Shown: piece by piece, positions 9,292-18,437 of the stretch
How the letters are laid out: the number at the start of each line of letters is the position of its first letter
Position numbering within the stretch: the first letter of the stretch is position 1
NCBI GenBank assembly: GCA_022448955.1
Contig: JAKVCU010000053.1
Location: 85,226 to 149,225 of the forward strand
Length of the DNA stretch: 64,000 nucleotides
Reading direction: 5' to 3'
Source of the DNA: Saprospiraceae bacterium
GTDB taxonomy: Bacteria; Bacteroidota; Bacteroidia; Chitinophagales; Saprospiraceae
Made by a program: the position numbers and the translations under genes
Notes under the pieces: generated by a model
Databases searched by the model: none
Seen by the model: only the letters and a program-made list of their open reading frames with translations
What the model was told of the DNA's origin: nothing

Positions 9292-10047
9292 ATGGCAGAA
9301 CCTACTGTAGAGGAAAAATTAAGAATGTTATATGAGCTTCAGATGATTGACTCTAAAAAGGATGAAATCGAAATTCTGAAGGGAGAACTTCCCATGGAAG
9401 TAAGTGATTTGGAAGATGAGATTGGAGGTTTAGAAACTAGGATCAACCGTTTGAAAAGTAATGTCGACGATATGGAAGGGGAGGTCAATAGACATCACGC
9501 CAATATCAAAGAAGCGGAGTCATTAATTGAGCGTTATCAATCTCAGATGGACAATGTAAAGAATAATCGTGAATACGAGGCTTTATCCAAAGAGATCGAA
9601 CTTCAAAAGTTAGAAATTCAGCTTTCTGAAAAGAAAATTCGTCAAGGAAGGGGTGATATCGATAACAAGCAGGATACTTTGAAAGCAACGGAGCTGCGTT
9701 TGGAAAATAAGCGTAAAGATTTGGAGACCAAGCGAGTGGAGCTGGAAAAGATTATCGAAAAGACGGAAAAAGAAGAAGAAAAGTTAGCGAAGCATTCGGA
9801 GAAGGCACGTACAAAAATTGAAGCGCGTTTGATCAAGTCTTATGATCGTGTTAGGACGTCTTACCGAAATGGCTTGGCTGTAGTGAAAGTAGAAAGAAAT
9901 TCATGTGGTGGTTGTTTTAATAAAATTCCGCCTCAGTTACAATTAGAAATTAGCCAGCGCAAAAAGATTATCGCTTGTGAGCACTGTGGAAGAATCCTTG
10001 TTGATGATTACATCATGGGAGATGAACCACAAGATGCTTCAAAATAA
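9292..10047 (+). CDS. Coiled-coil protein with C4 zinc ribbon
   Basis: 251 residues: a long, highly charged coiled coil (about 20-185) followed by a zinc ribbon with CGGC (Cys205, Cys208) and CEHC (Cys229, Cys232). This arrangement matches the CT398/CdsZ-type family (zf-RING_7). These are widespread in bacteria and are proposed scaffold proteins; in Chlamydia a member binds secretion and sigma-54 components. It lies 40 bp after the NIF3 gene, a pairing I recall in many bacteria. A strong terminator at 10111-10150 ends the run. Confidence 0.88.
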   Translation: MAEPTVEEKLRMLYELQMIDSKKDEIEILKGELPMEVSDLEDEIGGLETRINRLKSNVDDMEGEVNRHHANIKEAESLIERYQSQMDNVKNNREYEALSKEIELQKLEIQLSEKKIRQGRGDIDNKQDTLKATELRLENKRKDLETKRVELEKIIEKTEKEEEKLAKHSEKARTKIEARLIKSYDRVRTSYRNGLAVVKVERNSCGGCFNKIPPQLQLEISQRKKIIACEHCGRILVDDYIMGDEPQDASK

Positions 10048-10110
10048 GAGGCCTTAATCGATATTAAAGCAACATTATAATGCAGTGGCACTAGGCGTTA
10101 GTGCATATTT

Positions 10111-10156
10111 AACCTCAGTAGGAGATGCACTTGGATCACCTACTGAGGTTATTTTT
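10111..10156 (+). terminator. Terminator after the zinc-ribbon gene
   Basis: Perfect 12-bp stem (10111-10122 with 10139-10150), 16-base loop, then a run of six T. It ends the panC-side or NIF3/zinc-ribbon transcript. It falls inside the longest possible reading frame of the next gene (from 10085), which supports that gene's later ATG at 10175. Confidence 0.9.
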
Positions 10157-10174
10157 TATGAGAAAAAACGATCT

Positions 10175-11659
10175 ATGAAAACTATATTAAGCACTGTATT
10201 TATTTTTCTTTTTTGCTTATCTGGATTTGCAGGAGAGTTTATTTATTCACCTTTAGCGAAAGCGGCCTACGAGAATGTCATGAGCCTTCGTTTTGAGGAG
10301 GCGTATCTACAAATTGCCCAACTGAAGCAGACTGAACCCAATAACTTAGTGGCCTACCATATTGAAAATTATATTGATTTTTTTCGAATTTACATTAGTG
10401 AGAATCGAGAGGTGTTTAATCGGCTAAAGAAGAATAAAGAGGCTAGGCTAGAACTAATTGAGCAGGGGGACCCCAATTCTCCTTATTTCTTATTTATTCA
10501 AGCGGATATTCGCCTGCAGTGGGCATTGGCCCGATTAAAGTTTGAAGAGTATCTGACGGCCTTCAGAGAAGTAAGTAAAGCCTTTAGGCTATTGGAGAAG
10601 AACAAAAAAAAGTTTCCAGACTTTATGCCCAATTTGAAAGATCTAGGGATTTTACATGCGATCATAGGGACGATTCCAGATAATTATAAGTGGGGTATAA
10701 AATTTTTCTCAGGTTTGGAAGGAACCATAGAACAAGGGCAGAGAGAAATTGAAGTAGTTTTGGCTTACGCCAAATCCAATGAGTTTATATTTAGAGATGA
10801 AACTAATGTTTTGTATGCTTTTTTAATGCTTCATCTCAATAACAATGACAGCGAGGCTTGGTCTGTTTTACAGGCGAGTAATTTGGAACCTAATAAAAAC
10901 CCTCTGCACACATTTATCATGGCAAATATTGCTATGCATGTTGGTAAAAATGATGAAGCGATTGATTTGCTAATCAATCGTCCGAAAGGCGGAGTATTTT
11001 TTGATTTTCCTTATTTAGACTTTATGCTTGGTTTAGCGAAGTTGCGTAGAGCAGATCGAGATGCTAGTTTTTACTTTAAGAAATATTTGGCTCGCTTCAA
11101 AGGGCAAAATTTCATAAAGGAGGCTTATCAAAAGCTGGCTTGGCAAGAATTACTCAATGGAAATACTGCTGCTTATCATAAGTATATGAACATCTGCCTT
11201 GAAAAAGGAAGTACGATAGTTGGAGAGGATAAGAATGCGGAAAAGGAAGCAGCATCGAGTATACTACCGGATCCAGTTTTAATTAAAGCCAGATTACTAT
11301 TTGATGGAGCCTACTACCAGGAAGCCTATAATTTGGTGAAAGATAAATCTTCTTCTTTTTTTTCTGATAAAGGCCACCAATTGGAATTTATATATCGAAA
11401 AGCTCGTATACTGCATGGGTTAAAAAGGAATGAGGAAGCGATTGAAGCTTATAAAGAAACCATAAAGCAGGGTAGTAATGAGGCTTACTTTTTTGCTTGT
11501 AATGCAGCACTACAAATTGGGTTGATTTACGAGCAGGATGGGCAGAATGTAAAGGCCATTGAATACTTTAAAGAATGCCTTAAGATTAGGCCAGATGAGT
11601 ATCGAACTGGGCTGCATCATAAAGCGAAAGCAGCTTTAGAGCGGCTAAAGCAAAAGTAG
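10175..11659 (+). CDS. Secreted TPR-repeat protein
   Basis: 494 residues from the ATG at 10175. The N-terminus MKTILSTVFIFLFCLSGFAG is a clear signal peptide; a longer frame from 10085 would read through the preceding terminator and bury the signal. The mature part is helical with TPR-like spacing, clearest at the C-terminus (EEAIEAYKETIKQG and KAIEYFKECLKIRPDEY). The middle has the rhythm of degenerate TPRs (ARLKFEEYLTAFREVSKAF). Similar periplasmic TPR proteins are common in Bacteroidota and generally scaffold protein complexes. No specific function can be assigned. Confidence 0.8.
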   Translation: MKTILSTVFIFLFCLSGFAGEFIYSPLAKAAYENVMSLRFEEAYLQIAQLKQTEPNNLVAYHIENYIDFFRIYISENREVFNRLKKNKEARLELIEQGDPNSPYFLFIQADIRLQWALARLKFEEYLTAFREVSKAFRLLEKNKKKFPDFMPNLKDLGILHAIIGTIPDNYKWGIKFFSGLEGTIEQGQREIEVVLAYAKSNEFIFRDETNVLYAFLMLHLNNNDSEAWSVLQASNLEPNKNPLHTFIMANIAMHVGKNDEAIDLLINRPKGGVFFDFPYLDFMLGLAKLRRADRDASFYFKKYLARFKGQNFIKEAYQKLAWQELLNGNTAAYHKYMNICLEKGSTIVGEDKNAEKEAASSILPDPVLIKARLLFDGAYYQEAYNLVKDKSSSFFSDKGHQLEFIYRKARILHGLKRNEEAIEAYKETIKQGSNEAYFFACNAALQIGLIYEQDGQNVKAIEYFKECLKIRPDEYRTGLHHKAKAALERLKQK

Positions 11660-11679
11660 TATTTCACGAAAGTAAGCAC

Positions 11680-12345
11680 TTACTGCTGCTGTAAGAAGAG
11701 GTTTTGGCTTACTTTCTTAGAGATTGTCCATTCTTTTTGGCCATTGATAATTACTCGGAGAGATTCATCAAAGTCATATTTTTCTAGAATTTCGACGCTG
11801 GCACCGAGCACTAAGCCTAGCTGATCAAGAAACTGAAGAAAGGCGGGAGAGTGTTCATATACACCAACGATAACTCCTTTATCTCCTTTCTTAAGCTTCG
11901 TTAGTAAAATTTGTTTACGGTAAGTAAAACGACCTTGTTCATCTGGAATGGGATCACCATGAGGATCGAACTTTGGATAAGATAAAAAGTGCTCGAGGCG
12001 TTCTACTAGTTTAGGAGAGCGTATATGTTCTAATTGCTCTGCGATTTCATGAACTTCATCCCATGAAAAGTCTAATTTTTCAACTAGAAAAACCTCCCAG
12101 AGGCGATGCTTCCGTATAAGGCTAGTAGCAATATCATTACCTGTTTCAGTTAATGTAACGCCCTTATAACGTTCATAATGGATAAACTCTTTTTTTTCCA
12201 ACCTTTTGATCATATCTGTAACCGAAGCAGCACTAGTATTCATGGCATTTGAGATAGCATTCGTACTAGCAGCCTTACCTTTCCGTTCACAGATTTTGAA
12301 AATAGCCTTAAGGTAATTTTCTTCCGTTTGTGAAAAATCTGACAT
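11680..12345 (-). CDS. DtxR/MntR-family metal-dependent regulator
   Basis: 221 residues. An N-terminal winged helix-turn-helix (1-65; TSAASVTDMIKRLEKKEF is the recognition-helix region) is followed by the dimerisation and metal-binding domain (SWDEVHEIAEQLEHIRSPKLVERLEH, with the family's His, Glu and Asp ligands) and a FeoA/SH3-like domain (about 150-221). In this family Mn2+ or Fe2+ binding drives DNA binding and repression of metal-uptake genes. No transporter lies next to it, so its targets are elsewhere. It converges with the TPR gene 20 bp away, with no strong hairpin between them. Confidence 0.92.
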   Translation of the reverse strand: MSDFSQTEENYLKAIFKICERKGKAASTNAISNAMNTSAASVTDMIKRLEKKEFIHYERYKGVTLTETGNDIATSLIRKHRLWEVFLVEKLDFSWDEVHEIAEQLEHIRSPKLVERLEHFLSYPKFDPHGDPIPDEQGRFTYRKQILLTKLKKGDKGVIVGVYEHSPAFLQFLDQLGLVLGASVEILEKYDFDESLRVIINGQKEWTISKKVSQNLFLQQQ

Positions 12346-12480
12346 GCGTTAAAAGTACAGAATTCTTATGATGAAGAAAAAACCTTTTTGTAAAAAGAGG
12401 AAGTGATTGCAAGGAAAAGAAATGAAGCATTCCACTTTACCATACATGTTGACGTTTATCAGTTCGTATACTGTATTATG

Positions 12481-13176
12481 CTAAAGGAAGTTTAGACGCC
12501 CCATTAAAACGGGTTTATTCGCCCTACTGATAGGAATAACTTTCTTATCGATAACCATTGTATTTTCTTCGATATCGACGATTTTGTCTAAATTAATGAT
12601 ATAGGATCGGTGAACCTTGAGAAATCGGCCATCTTTTAGCTTTTCATCAATTCCTTTGAGGGTACTATGTATAATGAGGACCTGAGTTTCAGTTTGGACT
12701 TTTACATAGTCACCAACATTTTCAAAGTATAGGATTTCTTCGAAAGGTACTCTGACAAACCGACCATCTGCTTTGATATAAACAGCATTGGATTCTTCTT
12801 TGTAGAGGGTAATTTGCTTATGCTTTTCAACTGCTTTATCGGTTGCACGCAAAAACTCCTTGGGACCTATTGGTTTTTTGAGGTAATCAATGGCTTCGTA
12901 GTGGTAGGCATCAAAGGCATATTCTGTTTTAGAAGTGGTAACGATAACAATGGGCATATATTTGACCTCTTCTAAGAATTCGATACCACTCAGTCCTGGC
13001 ATTTCAATATCTAAAAAAACGAGGTCAATATTCGCATCTTTTTCCAAAATTTTGAGTCCTTCTTCTGCATTTTCACATTGATAAACTAAGTCGAGGTTAC
13101 TAACCTTTGAGCAGTGTTTCTCAATGGTTTTTCTGGATAAGATATCATCATCGACGGACATACAACGTAGTAGCAT
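12481..13176 (-). CDS. LytTR-family response regulator
   Basis: 231 residues: a receiver domain (1-125) with phospho-acceptor Asp56 in LVFLDIEMP and the acidic pocket at VDDD, then a LytTR DNA-binding domain (about 130-231; RFVRVPFEEILYFENVGDYV, FLKVHRSYIINLDKI). LytTR regulators bind short direct repeats at promoters. The stop and start spacing to the hybrid kinase gene upstream is 18 bp, so this is the output gene of the same operon. An alternative start at Met6 would still keep the receiver core. Confidence 0.93.
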   Translation of the reverse strand: MLLRCMSVDDDILSRKTIEKHCSKVSNLDLVYQCENAEEGLKILEKDANIDLVFLDIEMPGLSGIEFLEEVKYMPIVIVTTSKTEYAFDAYHYEAIDYLKKPIGPKEFLRATDKAVEKHKQITLYKEESNAVYIKADGRFVRVPFEEILYFENVGDYVKVQTETQVLIIHSTLKGIDEKLKDGRFLKVHRSYIINLDKIVDIEENTMVIDKKVIPISRANKPVLMGRLNFL

Positions 13177-13194
13177 GAGTAACTTGAGGTTTTG

Positions 13195-15351
13195 TTATTT
13201 ATTGATAAATGCTTGCATCTTTTTGAGTTCCTGTTTCAGGATAGGTATAAAAATGCTTAGTTCTTCCTTTACTTCTTTAAAGAGCAATTCAATAGTATTA
13301 ATTTCTGTTTTTTCTTTGGCTGTTTGTTCAAGTGCAGCCATATGATCTGTAATATGTGTAAGCCCTACCATAGCGAAGGCGGGTTTCATTTTATGTGCTG
13401 CTTTTCTAATCTCTTCATATTTTTTGGAAGCGATTAAAGCTTCTAGATGGTCTACTTCAGGTAAGGTATATTCAATAAATATACTAAACATATCGCTAGC
13501 ATAGTCCAGATCGCCTTCATAACAATCCTCTAAATAGTCGAGATCGAGTTTAGCATTAAAAGAAAATATTGCTTCCATATCTTCCTGGTTTTGATTAGGG
13601 TTATTGATTTCCTCTTGATTTACATGTTTATTTAGGCATCTGAGGAGTTCTATGGGTGCGAAGGGCTTGGATAAAAAGTCATTCATACCAATAGAAAAGG
13701 CTTTATCTTTTTCTTTAGTTAGGGCAGAGGCTGTGAGTGCGATAATTGGGGTTTTTTGGTTAAGGTTGGTAGTGTTCCTTATACTAATGGTCGCTTCAAA
13801 TCCATCTACTTCCGGCATTTGTATATCCATAAGGATGATATCAAATTCTTGCTTTTTCGTTGCTTCAATAGCTTCTTGACCATCATGCGCCATCACTGGG
13901 TTAATATCCCATTTTTTAAGGAGGGTATTAATATACTTACGGTTCATGATATTGTCTTCAGCGACTAAAACTCTGCAATGCTCGCCAATAAACGTAAGTT
14001 TTTTCGGTAATTGATTATTTTTAATAATAGCTTCTCTACCTGTATCTTCGTAAGGAATAGTGAAGGAGAATCTAGTACCTTTTCCAATTTCACTTTCCAC
14101 CCATATTTTTCCTTTTTGCATTTCAATGAGCCTTTTCGTAATAGCTAAGCCAAGACCGGTTCCTCCATATTTTAATTTTATTTCTTTATTTACTTGTTTG
14201 AAGTCTTGGAAGATTAAATTCTGTTTTTTCTTTGGGATGCCAATTCCTGTATCATAAACATCAAATTGGAGGGTTTTCATTTTATCTTTTGAGTCAATGA
14301 CTTTGACATTTACTCCTACAACTCCTTCACTTGTAAATTTGATGGCATTGCCCACCAAGTTGAAGAGGATTTGGTTGAGCATCAAATCATCGCCAATGAG
14401 CATATTCTGGATTTGAGGATCTAATCGGGATCGTACTTCGACTGGTTTCTTTTCTACCTTTAATTGGAATGTTTTTTCTAGGGATTTCAACAGGCCTATC
14501 AGGTCAAATTCTCGAGGGGCGACTTCCATTTGGCCAGATTCTATTTTAGAAAAATCTAGAATATCATTGATCAAACCTTTGAGCAAGTCTGCAGAGCTTC
14601 TTAGTATGGCGAGGTATTCTTTTTGTTTAGGGCTGAGTTTGGTATCAAATAAGAGGTGAGTCATGCCGATGACAGCATTGAGCGGCGTTCGGATTTCATG
14701 ACTCATATTGGCCAAGAATTGTTTTTCAGCTTGCTGAGCAGACTCTGCAACTTTTCTAGCTTCGATCAAGTCATTCTGTAAATTTTTTTGAGCGGTAATA
14801 TCGTAGTGTACACCTACAGAGCCAATAATATTATCATTTGTGTCATACATAGGAGCACCACTGATTAGTACCCAAATTTTTTCGCCATTTTTCTTTTTTA
14901 TTTGTAATTCGTAGACGCCAGCTTGGCCTCTTTTTCGGTTGTCATTTTGAGCGTCAATAAGTTCTCTCTGATCTTGTGTCAAGAAAACATTACCTGCATC
15001 TTTTCCAAGTAATTCATTTTCTGTGTATCCTGTCATATCACAAAACCAATCATAGGCACGAATGACTTTACCATCATTATCGACTTCTAGTAAGCCCAGC
15101 TCCATATTTTCAATAATGCGCTTATAACGGATTTCACTTTCGACTAGTGCTTTTGATCGCTCGGCAATTTTATTCTCAAGGTCTTCGTTCAAAGCTCTTA
15201 GCTCTTCATTAGCCTTGAACAGTTCTAATGCTTTTTGTTCCAAAATAGATTCTGCCTGTTTTCTAGCATTTCTCTCGCGCTCAAGCCTCCTTTGTAGCAT
15301 TGCTAGCTGTTTTTCCATTGTAACAGTAGAATTGTTTTGCATTACATTCAT
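13195..15351 (-). CDS. Soluble PAS hybrid histidine kinase (HK-REC-HPt)
   Basis: 718 residues with no membrane segment. Order: N-terminal coiled coil (12-75), PAS domain (72-190), dimerisation/phospho-acceptor domain with His218 in FLANMSHEIRTPLN, HATPase with N-box Asn335 and the G boxes DTGIGI and GGTGLGL, a receiver domain (458-580) with Asp509 in ILMDIQMPE, and an HPt domain (600-715) with His653 in AAHKMKP. This is a complete internal phosphorelay that could pass phosphate to the LytTR regulator 18 bp downstream. It lies 86 bp downstream of the H-NOX gene. With no membrane sensor of its own, it is the likely partner of that haem protein, as in other H-NOX-associated kinases. Confidence 0.95.
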   Translation of the reverse strand: MNVMQNNSTVTMEKQLAMLQRRLERERNARKQAESILEQKALELFKANEELRALNEDLENKIAERSKALVESEIRYKRIIENMELGLLEVDNDGKVIRAYDWFCDMTGYTENELLGKDAGNVFLTQDQRELIDAQNDNRKRGQAGVYELQIKKKNGEKIWVLISGAPMYDTNDNIIGSVGVHYDITAQKNLQNDLIEARKVAESAQQAEKQFLANMSHEIRTPLNAVIGMTHLLFDTKLSPKQKEYLAILRSSADLLKGLINDILDFSKIESGQMEVAPREFDLIGLLKSLEKTFQLKVEKKPVEVRSRLDPQIQNMLIGDDLMLNQILFNLVGNAIKFTSEGVVGVNVKVIDSKDKMKTLQFDVYDTGIGIPKKKQNLIFQDFKQVNKEIKLKYGGTGLGLAITKRLIEMQKGKIWVESEIGKGTRFSFTIPYEDTGREAIIKNNQLPKKLTFIGEHCRVLVAEDNIMNRKYINTLLKKWDINPVMAHDGQEAIEATKKQEFDIILMDIQMPEVDGFEATISIRNTTNLNQKTPIIALTASALTKEKDKAFSIGMNDFLSKPFAPIELLRCLNKHVNQEEINNPNQNQEDMEAIFSFNAKLDLDYLEDCYEGDLDYASDMFSIFIEYTLPEVDHLEALIASKKYEEIRKAAHKMKPAFAMVGLTHITDHMAALEQTAKEKTEINTIELLFKEVKEELSIFIPILKQELKKMQAFINK

Positions 15352-15437
15352 ATTCCTTGTAGTTGAATGGTCATATGTCCATCCCTGTTGTCGTGGTTAA
15401 GTAAACTGGTAATACCATTTGGTATTGAATGATATGC

Positions 15438-15977
15438 TTATAGTTTTTTAATAATAAATTGTACTTCGCTGCCACTGTCATTTTTGGGGTTCATGTCAAT
15501 AGTACCTTTTTCGCCAAAGTATTCCATACTACTTTCGATGAGGCCCATAGCAAAGTCACCCATTTTCCTTTCGGAAAAATAATTCATTTCTAGTGTTTTC
15601 CCATCTAAAAGAGCAGTTTCAAACTTTGGAAGTTCTGCATCTGGATATAACTTGCGAACTTCAACATGTATGTATTTCTCGATTGATTCTAAGAAATCAA
15701 AAAAGCTATCAGAGGCTTCTAAAAATTCAGGATACCTTTTCGTAAAAGATTGAAATATGTATTTTCCAAATGCAAATAATAAATCCGAGACTGGAGCTTT
15801 AGTCCTTTGGCTCAAAGTAGTAACCAAGGAAATCATTTCGCTATAATCATAAGTTCCTATGGAGGTGTAAGATCCCCCGGAAGGTAATTCATTGGATTCG
15901 ATTAAATCATCCGCCATTTCATAGCCGAATGTTTGCTCGACCATTTCGATAAATTCAGTAAAAACAATACCTTTCAT
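15438..15977 (-). CDS. H-NOX haem-nitric oxide binding protein
   Basis: 179 residues, the size of a stand-alone H-NOX domain. MKGIVFTEFIEMVEQTFG is the typical opening. Proximal haem ligand His104 (KYIHVEVRKLYPDAELP), the conserved Pro117 and the propionate-binding YxSxR motif (Tyr133, Ser135, Arg137) all keep the spacing of the Thermoanaerobacter protein (His102, Pro115, Tyr131-Ser133-Arg135). The position matching its distal Tyr140, needed for stable O2 binding, is Phe142 here, which points to a nitric-oxide-selective sensor. In this family NO binding modulates a partner histidine kinase or cyclase; the next gene is a soluble hybrid kinase. Residue numbers are counted from the sequence; partner and ligand choice are inference. 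Confidence 0.92.
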   Translation of the reverse strand: MKGIVFTEFIEMVEQTFGYEMADDLIESNELPSGGSYTSIGTYDYSEMISLVTTLSQRTKAPVSDLLFAFGKYIFQSFTKRYPEFLEASDSFFDFLESIEKYIHVEVRKLYPDAELPKFETALLDGKTLEMNYFSERKMGDFAMGLIESSMEYFGEKGTIDMNPKNDSGSEVQFIIKKL

Positions 15978-16192
15978 ACTGTTGTCAAATAGTAGTTTTA
16001 TAAATAATTAAGATGTAGCTCTCTTAAATGAAATGAGTGATTCTTTTTGTTTAATCAGGATTGGACGTTAGTATAAACAGCAAAGAACTATTTATAACTA
16101 CAGGTATTTAACCAAATGGTAAGTGATGTTGTGTTTGAAATATAAAAATAACAATCTTTTTGCAAAGATGCCAATGAAGAAGTCTAATCCCT

Positions 16193-17086
16193 CTAAAAAC
16201 TAGCTTTTCCTATGCCAATATTCCATAGGCTAGCCCTGACAAAGGCTTTTAGATGATCCCATTCCCGCTTGAGTAAATAGGTGATCACCCATCGAGGGAA
16301 GGTGACAAGAATGAAAAATAAAGAGAATAAAACTAAGTGATACCATTTTGCCGTGCGGCGCATAAATAAAATACGATTACGAGTAAGGTAGAAGGTCTTT
16401 AGTGCACTCATTTTACCTACAGACATGGATTCTTTGTGTAAAATTACTGCAGATGGCTCAAACATGATTTTATATCCTAATCTTCGAATTTGAACACACC
16501 AGTCCAACTCTTCATAATACAGGAAATACAAATCGGGCATTTCGCCTATTTTTTCAACTACTTCTCTTTTTAACATCATGGCTGCACCATGTGCATAAGG
16601 AACTTCTTTTCGCTCATCATATTGACCAAGATCCTTTTCTTTGTCACCAATAGTAAAACCGCGAGCAGTGAGGGGATTGACTTCCGTAAAACCAGCATAT
16701 TGGATGATGTCTGGATAATTGAAATATCTAATTTTAGGTGCGATTACTCCGATGTCAGGAGTTGTAAAAGCATCCAAGCAATTTTGAATTAATCCATCCT
16801 CGAATATAGTATCATTATTAACAAAAAAAAGAAAATCTCCTTTAGCGGCCTGAATGCCTAGATTATTACCACCCGCAAAGCCTCTGTTTTCTTTACTAAT
16901 AAGAACGTTTACCGTGGGATAGTGTCGCTGAAATTGTTCTGTTTTATCTTCTAGCGAGCCATTGTCTACAATGATCACTTCTATATTTGGGTAGTCATGA
17001 TGAGCCAATGAGTCGAGTAATGCACAAGTGATAGATGCATCCCTAAAATTGATCGTAATGATGGAGACGAGAGCTGGATTTTTCAA
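16193..17086 (-). CDS. Family 2 glycosyltransferase (rhamnosyltransferase-like)
   Basis: 297 residues. The GT2 core is complete: VSIITINF at the start, EVIIVDNGS, ENRGFAGGNN, FVNNDT as the DxD-type metal site and YYEELDW as the catalytic-region motif. A hydrophobic segment near 252-275 (SLFFILVTFPRWVITYLL) suggests membrane association. GT2 proteins with FAGGNN and this length often add rhamnose or similar sugars to polysaccharides. The ATG is 1 bp after the flippase stop, so it is co-transcribed with the glycan cluster. Confidence 0.9.
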   Translation of the reverse strand: MKNPALVSIITINFRDASITCALLDSLAHHDYPNIEVIIVDNGSLEDKTEQFQRHYPTVNVLISKENRGFAGGNNLGIQAAKGDFLFFVNNDTIFEDGLIQNCLDAFTTPDIGVIAPKIRYFNYPDIIQYAGFTEVNPLTARGFTIGDKEKDLGQYDERKEVPYAHGAAMMLKREVVEKIGEMPDLYFLYYEELDWCVQIRRLGYKIMFEPSAVILHKESMSVGKMSALKTFYLTRNRILFMRRTAKWYHLVLFSLFFILVTFPRWVITYLLKREWDHLKAFVRASLWNIGIGKASF

Positions 17087-17087
17087 T

Positions 17088-18416
17088 TTATTCTGATTTA
17101 GGCTTAAGTTTTATCTTCAAAATAGTGGTAACCGATTGAATATACTCGATCATCAGCCTAAAAATATTAAAATGATTGATTTTTAGTCGTTTCGATAATA
17201 AAAATTGTCCTAAAATAATGGTAATCCATATAGCTAAAAGTGTGGCCACTGCCGCTCCTTCCAGCCCCATGATAGGTATAAGTGTAGCATTCAGGCTAAT
17301 ATTGAAAAGTAAACTCACTATCAACATTTTAAAGTTGAGTACAGGTTGACCTATTGCATCTAGGGTAATACCGAATAATCGTCCCCATGGTTTAATTAAG
17401 CCAGCAAGAACTAAAAGTTTCAAAACGATTGTTGCTTCAAGATATTCTTGTCCTGCTAAAATGATTATAATGGGTTCTGCGAAGAGAAAGACAAAAATTG
17501 CAATAGGCATGCTGATTAGAAATAACAAAGCAACAGACTTTTCATATAGTTTGGACACTTCAATAAGTCCTTCTTTCTGCCTTTCTGCTATTCTAGGATA
17601 AATCACTTGCGCCAAACTATTCATGGGTACTTCCATATAATTATTTACTCTTGATGCTACATTATATAGAGATACCGCAATAGGATTGATGAATGCACCT
17701 AGCATCATTACATCCATTCTGTTGAATAGCATGGAACTGAAGTTGGTTCCAAAAACATATTTTCCAAAATGGAAGAGCTTCCAGAAAAATATACGATTGA
17801 AGACACCGAATTGGAAGTAGGAGGTTTGATATAATAAAATGAATACTAGTGCGACTAGTGCAGCAATGGATTGAAAGATAATTAGCCTGTATAAGGCTAT
17901 ATTTAGCTCGAAGTACCAATAATAAAGAATACCCCCTAAAAAAAAGATACCATAAAGTACATTAGCTACAAAAACACCACGAAAGTCTTGTTTAGCTATC
18001 TGGATGAACTCTGTTAGTTTTAGACTTCCAAATAAAAAGGCATAAAGTATATACCAAGGAACAATTTGGGTTAGAATGTCTGCTGACCACAAATCAGCGA
18101 GTACGAATGATAATCCCCACAAAAAAAGCGCTCCAACTAAGCCCACGAGAGTACTTAAAACAAAGGCCGTACTGATCCACTCCTTCCTTTCCCTATCATT
18201 AGAGGCTGAGTAAAACTTTACAAAACCATTTTGTACAAACCCTATTCTAGTCATTTCTGCAAAGGAAGTTAGAGTAAGGTAAAGTACCCAAACCCCAAAA
18301 TCATCCTGTGATAGTATTCTAACTAATACTAAAAAAGCCAAAAAATTGAAACCCAATTGTGCAATATTAGCGAGAAGAGAAAAACTACCCGCTTTTAACC
18401 AGCTGTCTTTACTCAT
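17088..18416 (-). CDS. Polysaccharide flippase (Wzx/MOP superfamily)
   Basis: 442 residues with about twelve hydrophobic segments. The N-terminus (SWLKAGSFSLLANIAQLGFNFLAFLVLVRILSQ, in pieces) is typical of oligosaccharide flippases, which move lipid-linked repeat units across the inner membrane. Genes for a GT4 and a GT2 enzyme flank it at 21 and 1 bp, so the three act on the same glycan. No Wzy polymerase or initiating phosphoglycosyltransferase was seen in the window. Confidence 0.88.
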   Translation of the reverse strand: MSKDSWLKAGSFSLLANIAQLGFNFLAFLVLVRILSQDDFGVWVLYLTLTSFAEMTRIGFVQNGFVKFYSASNDRERKEWISTAFVLSTLVGLVGALFLWGLSFVLADLWSADILTQIVPWYILYAFLFGSLKLTEFIQIAKQDFRGVFVANVLYGIFFLGGILYYWYFELNIALYRLIIFQSIAALVALVFILLYQTSYFQFGVFNRIFFWKLFHFGKYVFGTNFSSMLFNRMDVMMLGAFINPIAVSLYNVASRVNNYMEVPMNSLAQVIYPRIAERQKEGLIEVSKLYEKSVALLFLISMPIAIFVFLFAEPIIIILAGQEYLEATIVLKLLVLAGLIKPWGRLFGITLDAIGQPVLNFKMLIVSLLFNISLNATLIPIMGLEGAAVATLLAIWITIILGQFLLSKRLKINHFNIFRLMIEYIQSVTTILKIKLKPKSE

Positions 18417-18437
18417 AATCTGATTGTTTCGAATAGG

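Noticed and set aside
10085..10174. N-terminal extension of the TPR gene by 30 residues
   Set aside because: It reads through a strong terminator (10111-10156) and would put the signal peptide inside the protein; the ATG at 10175 is used instead.
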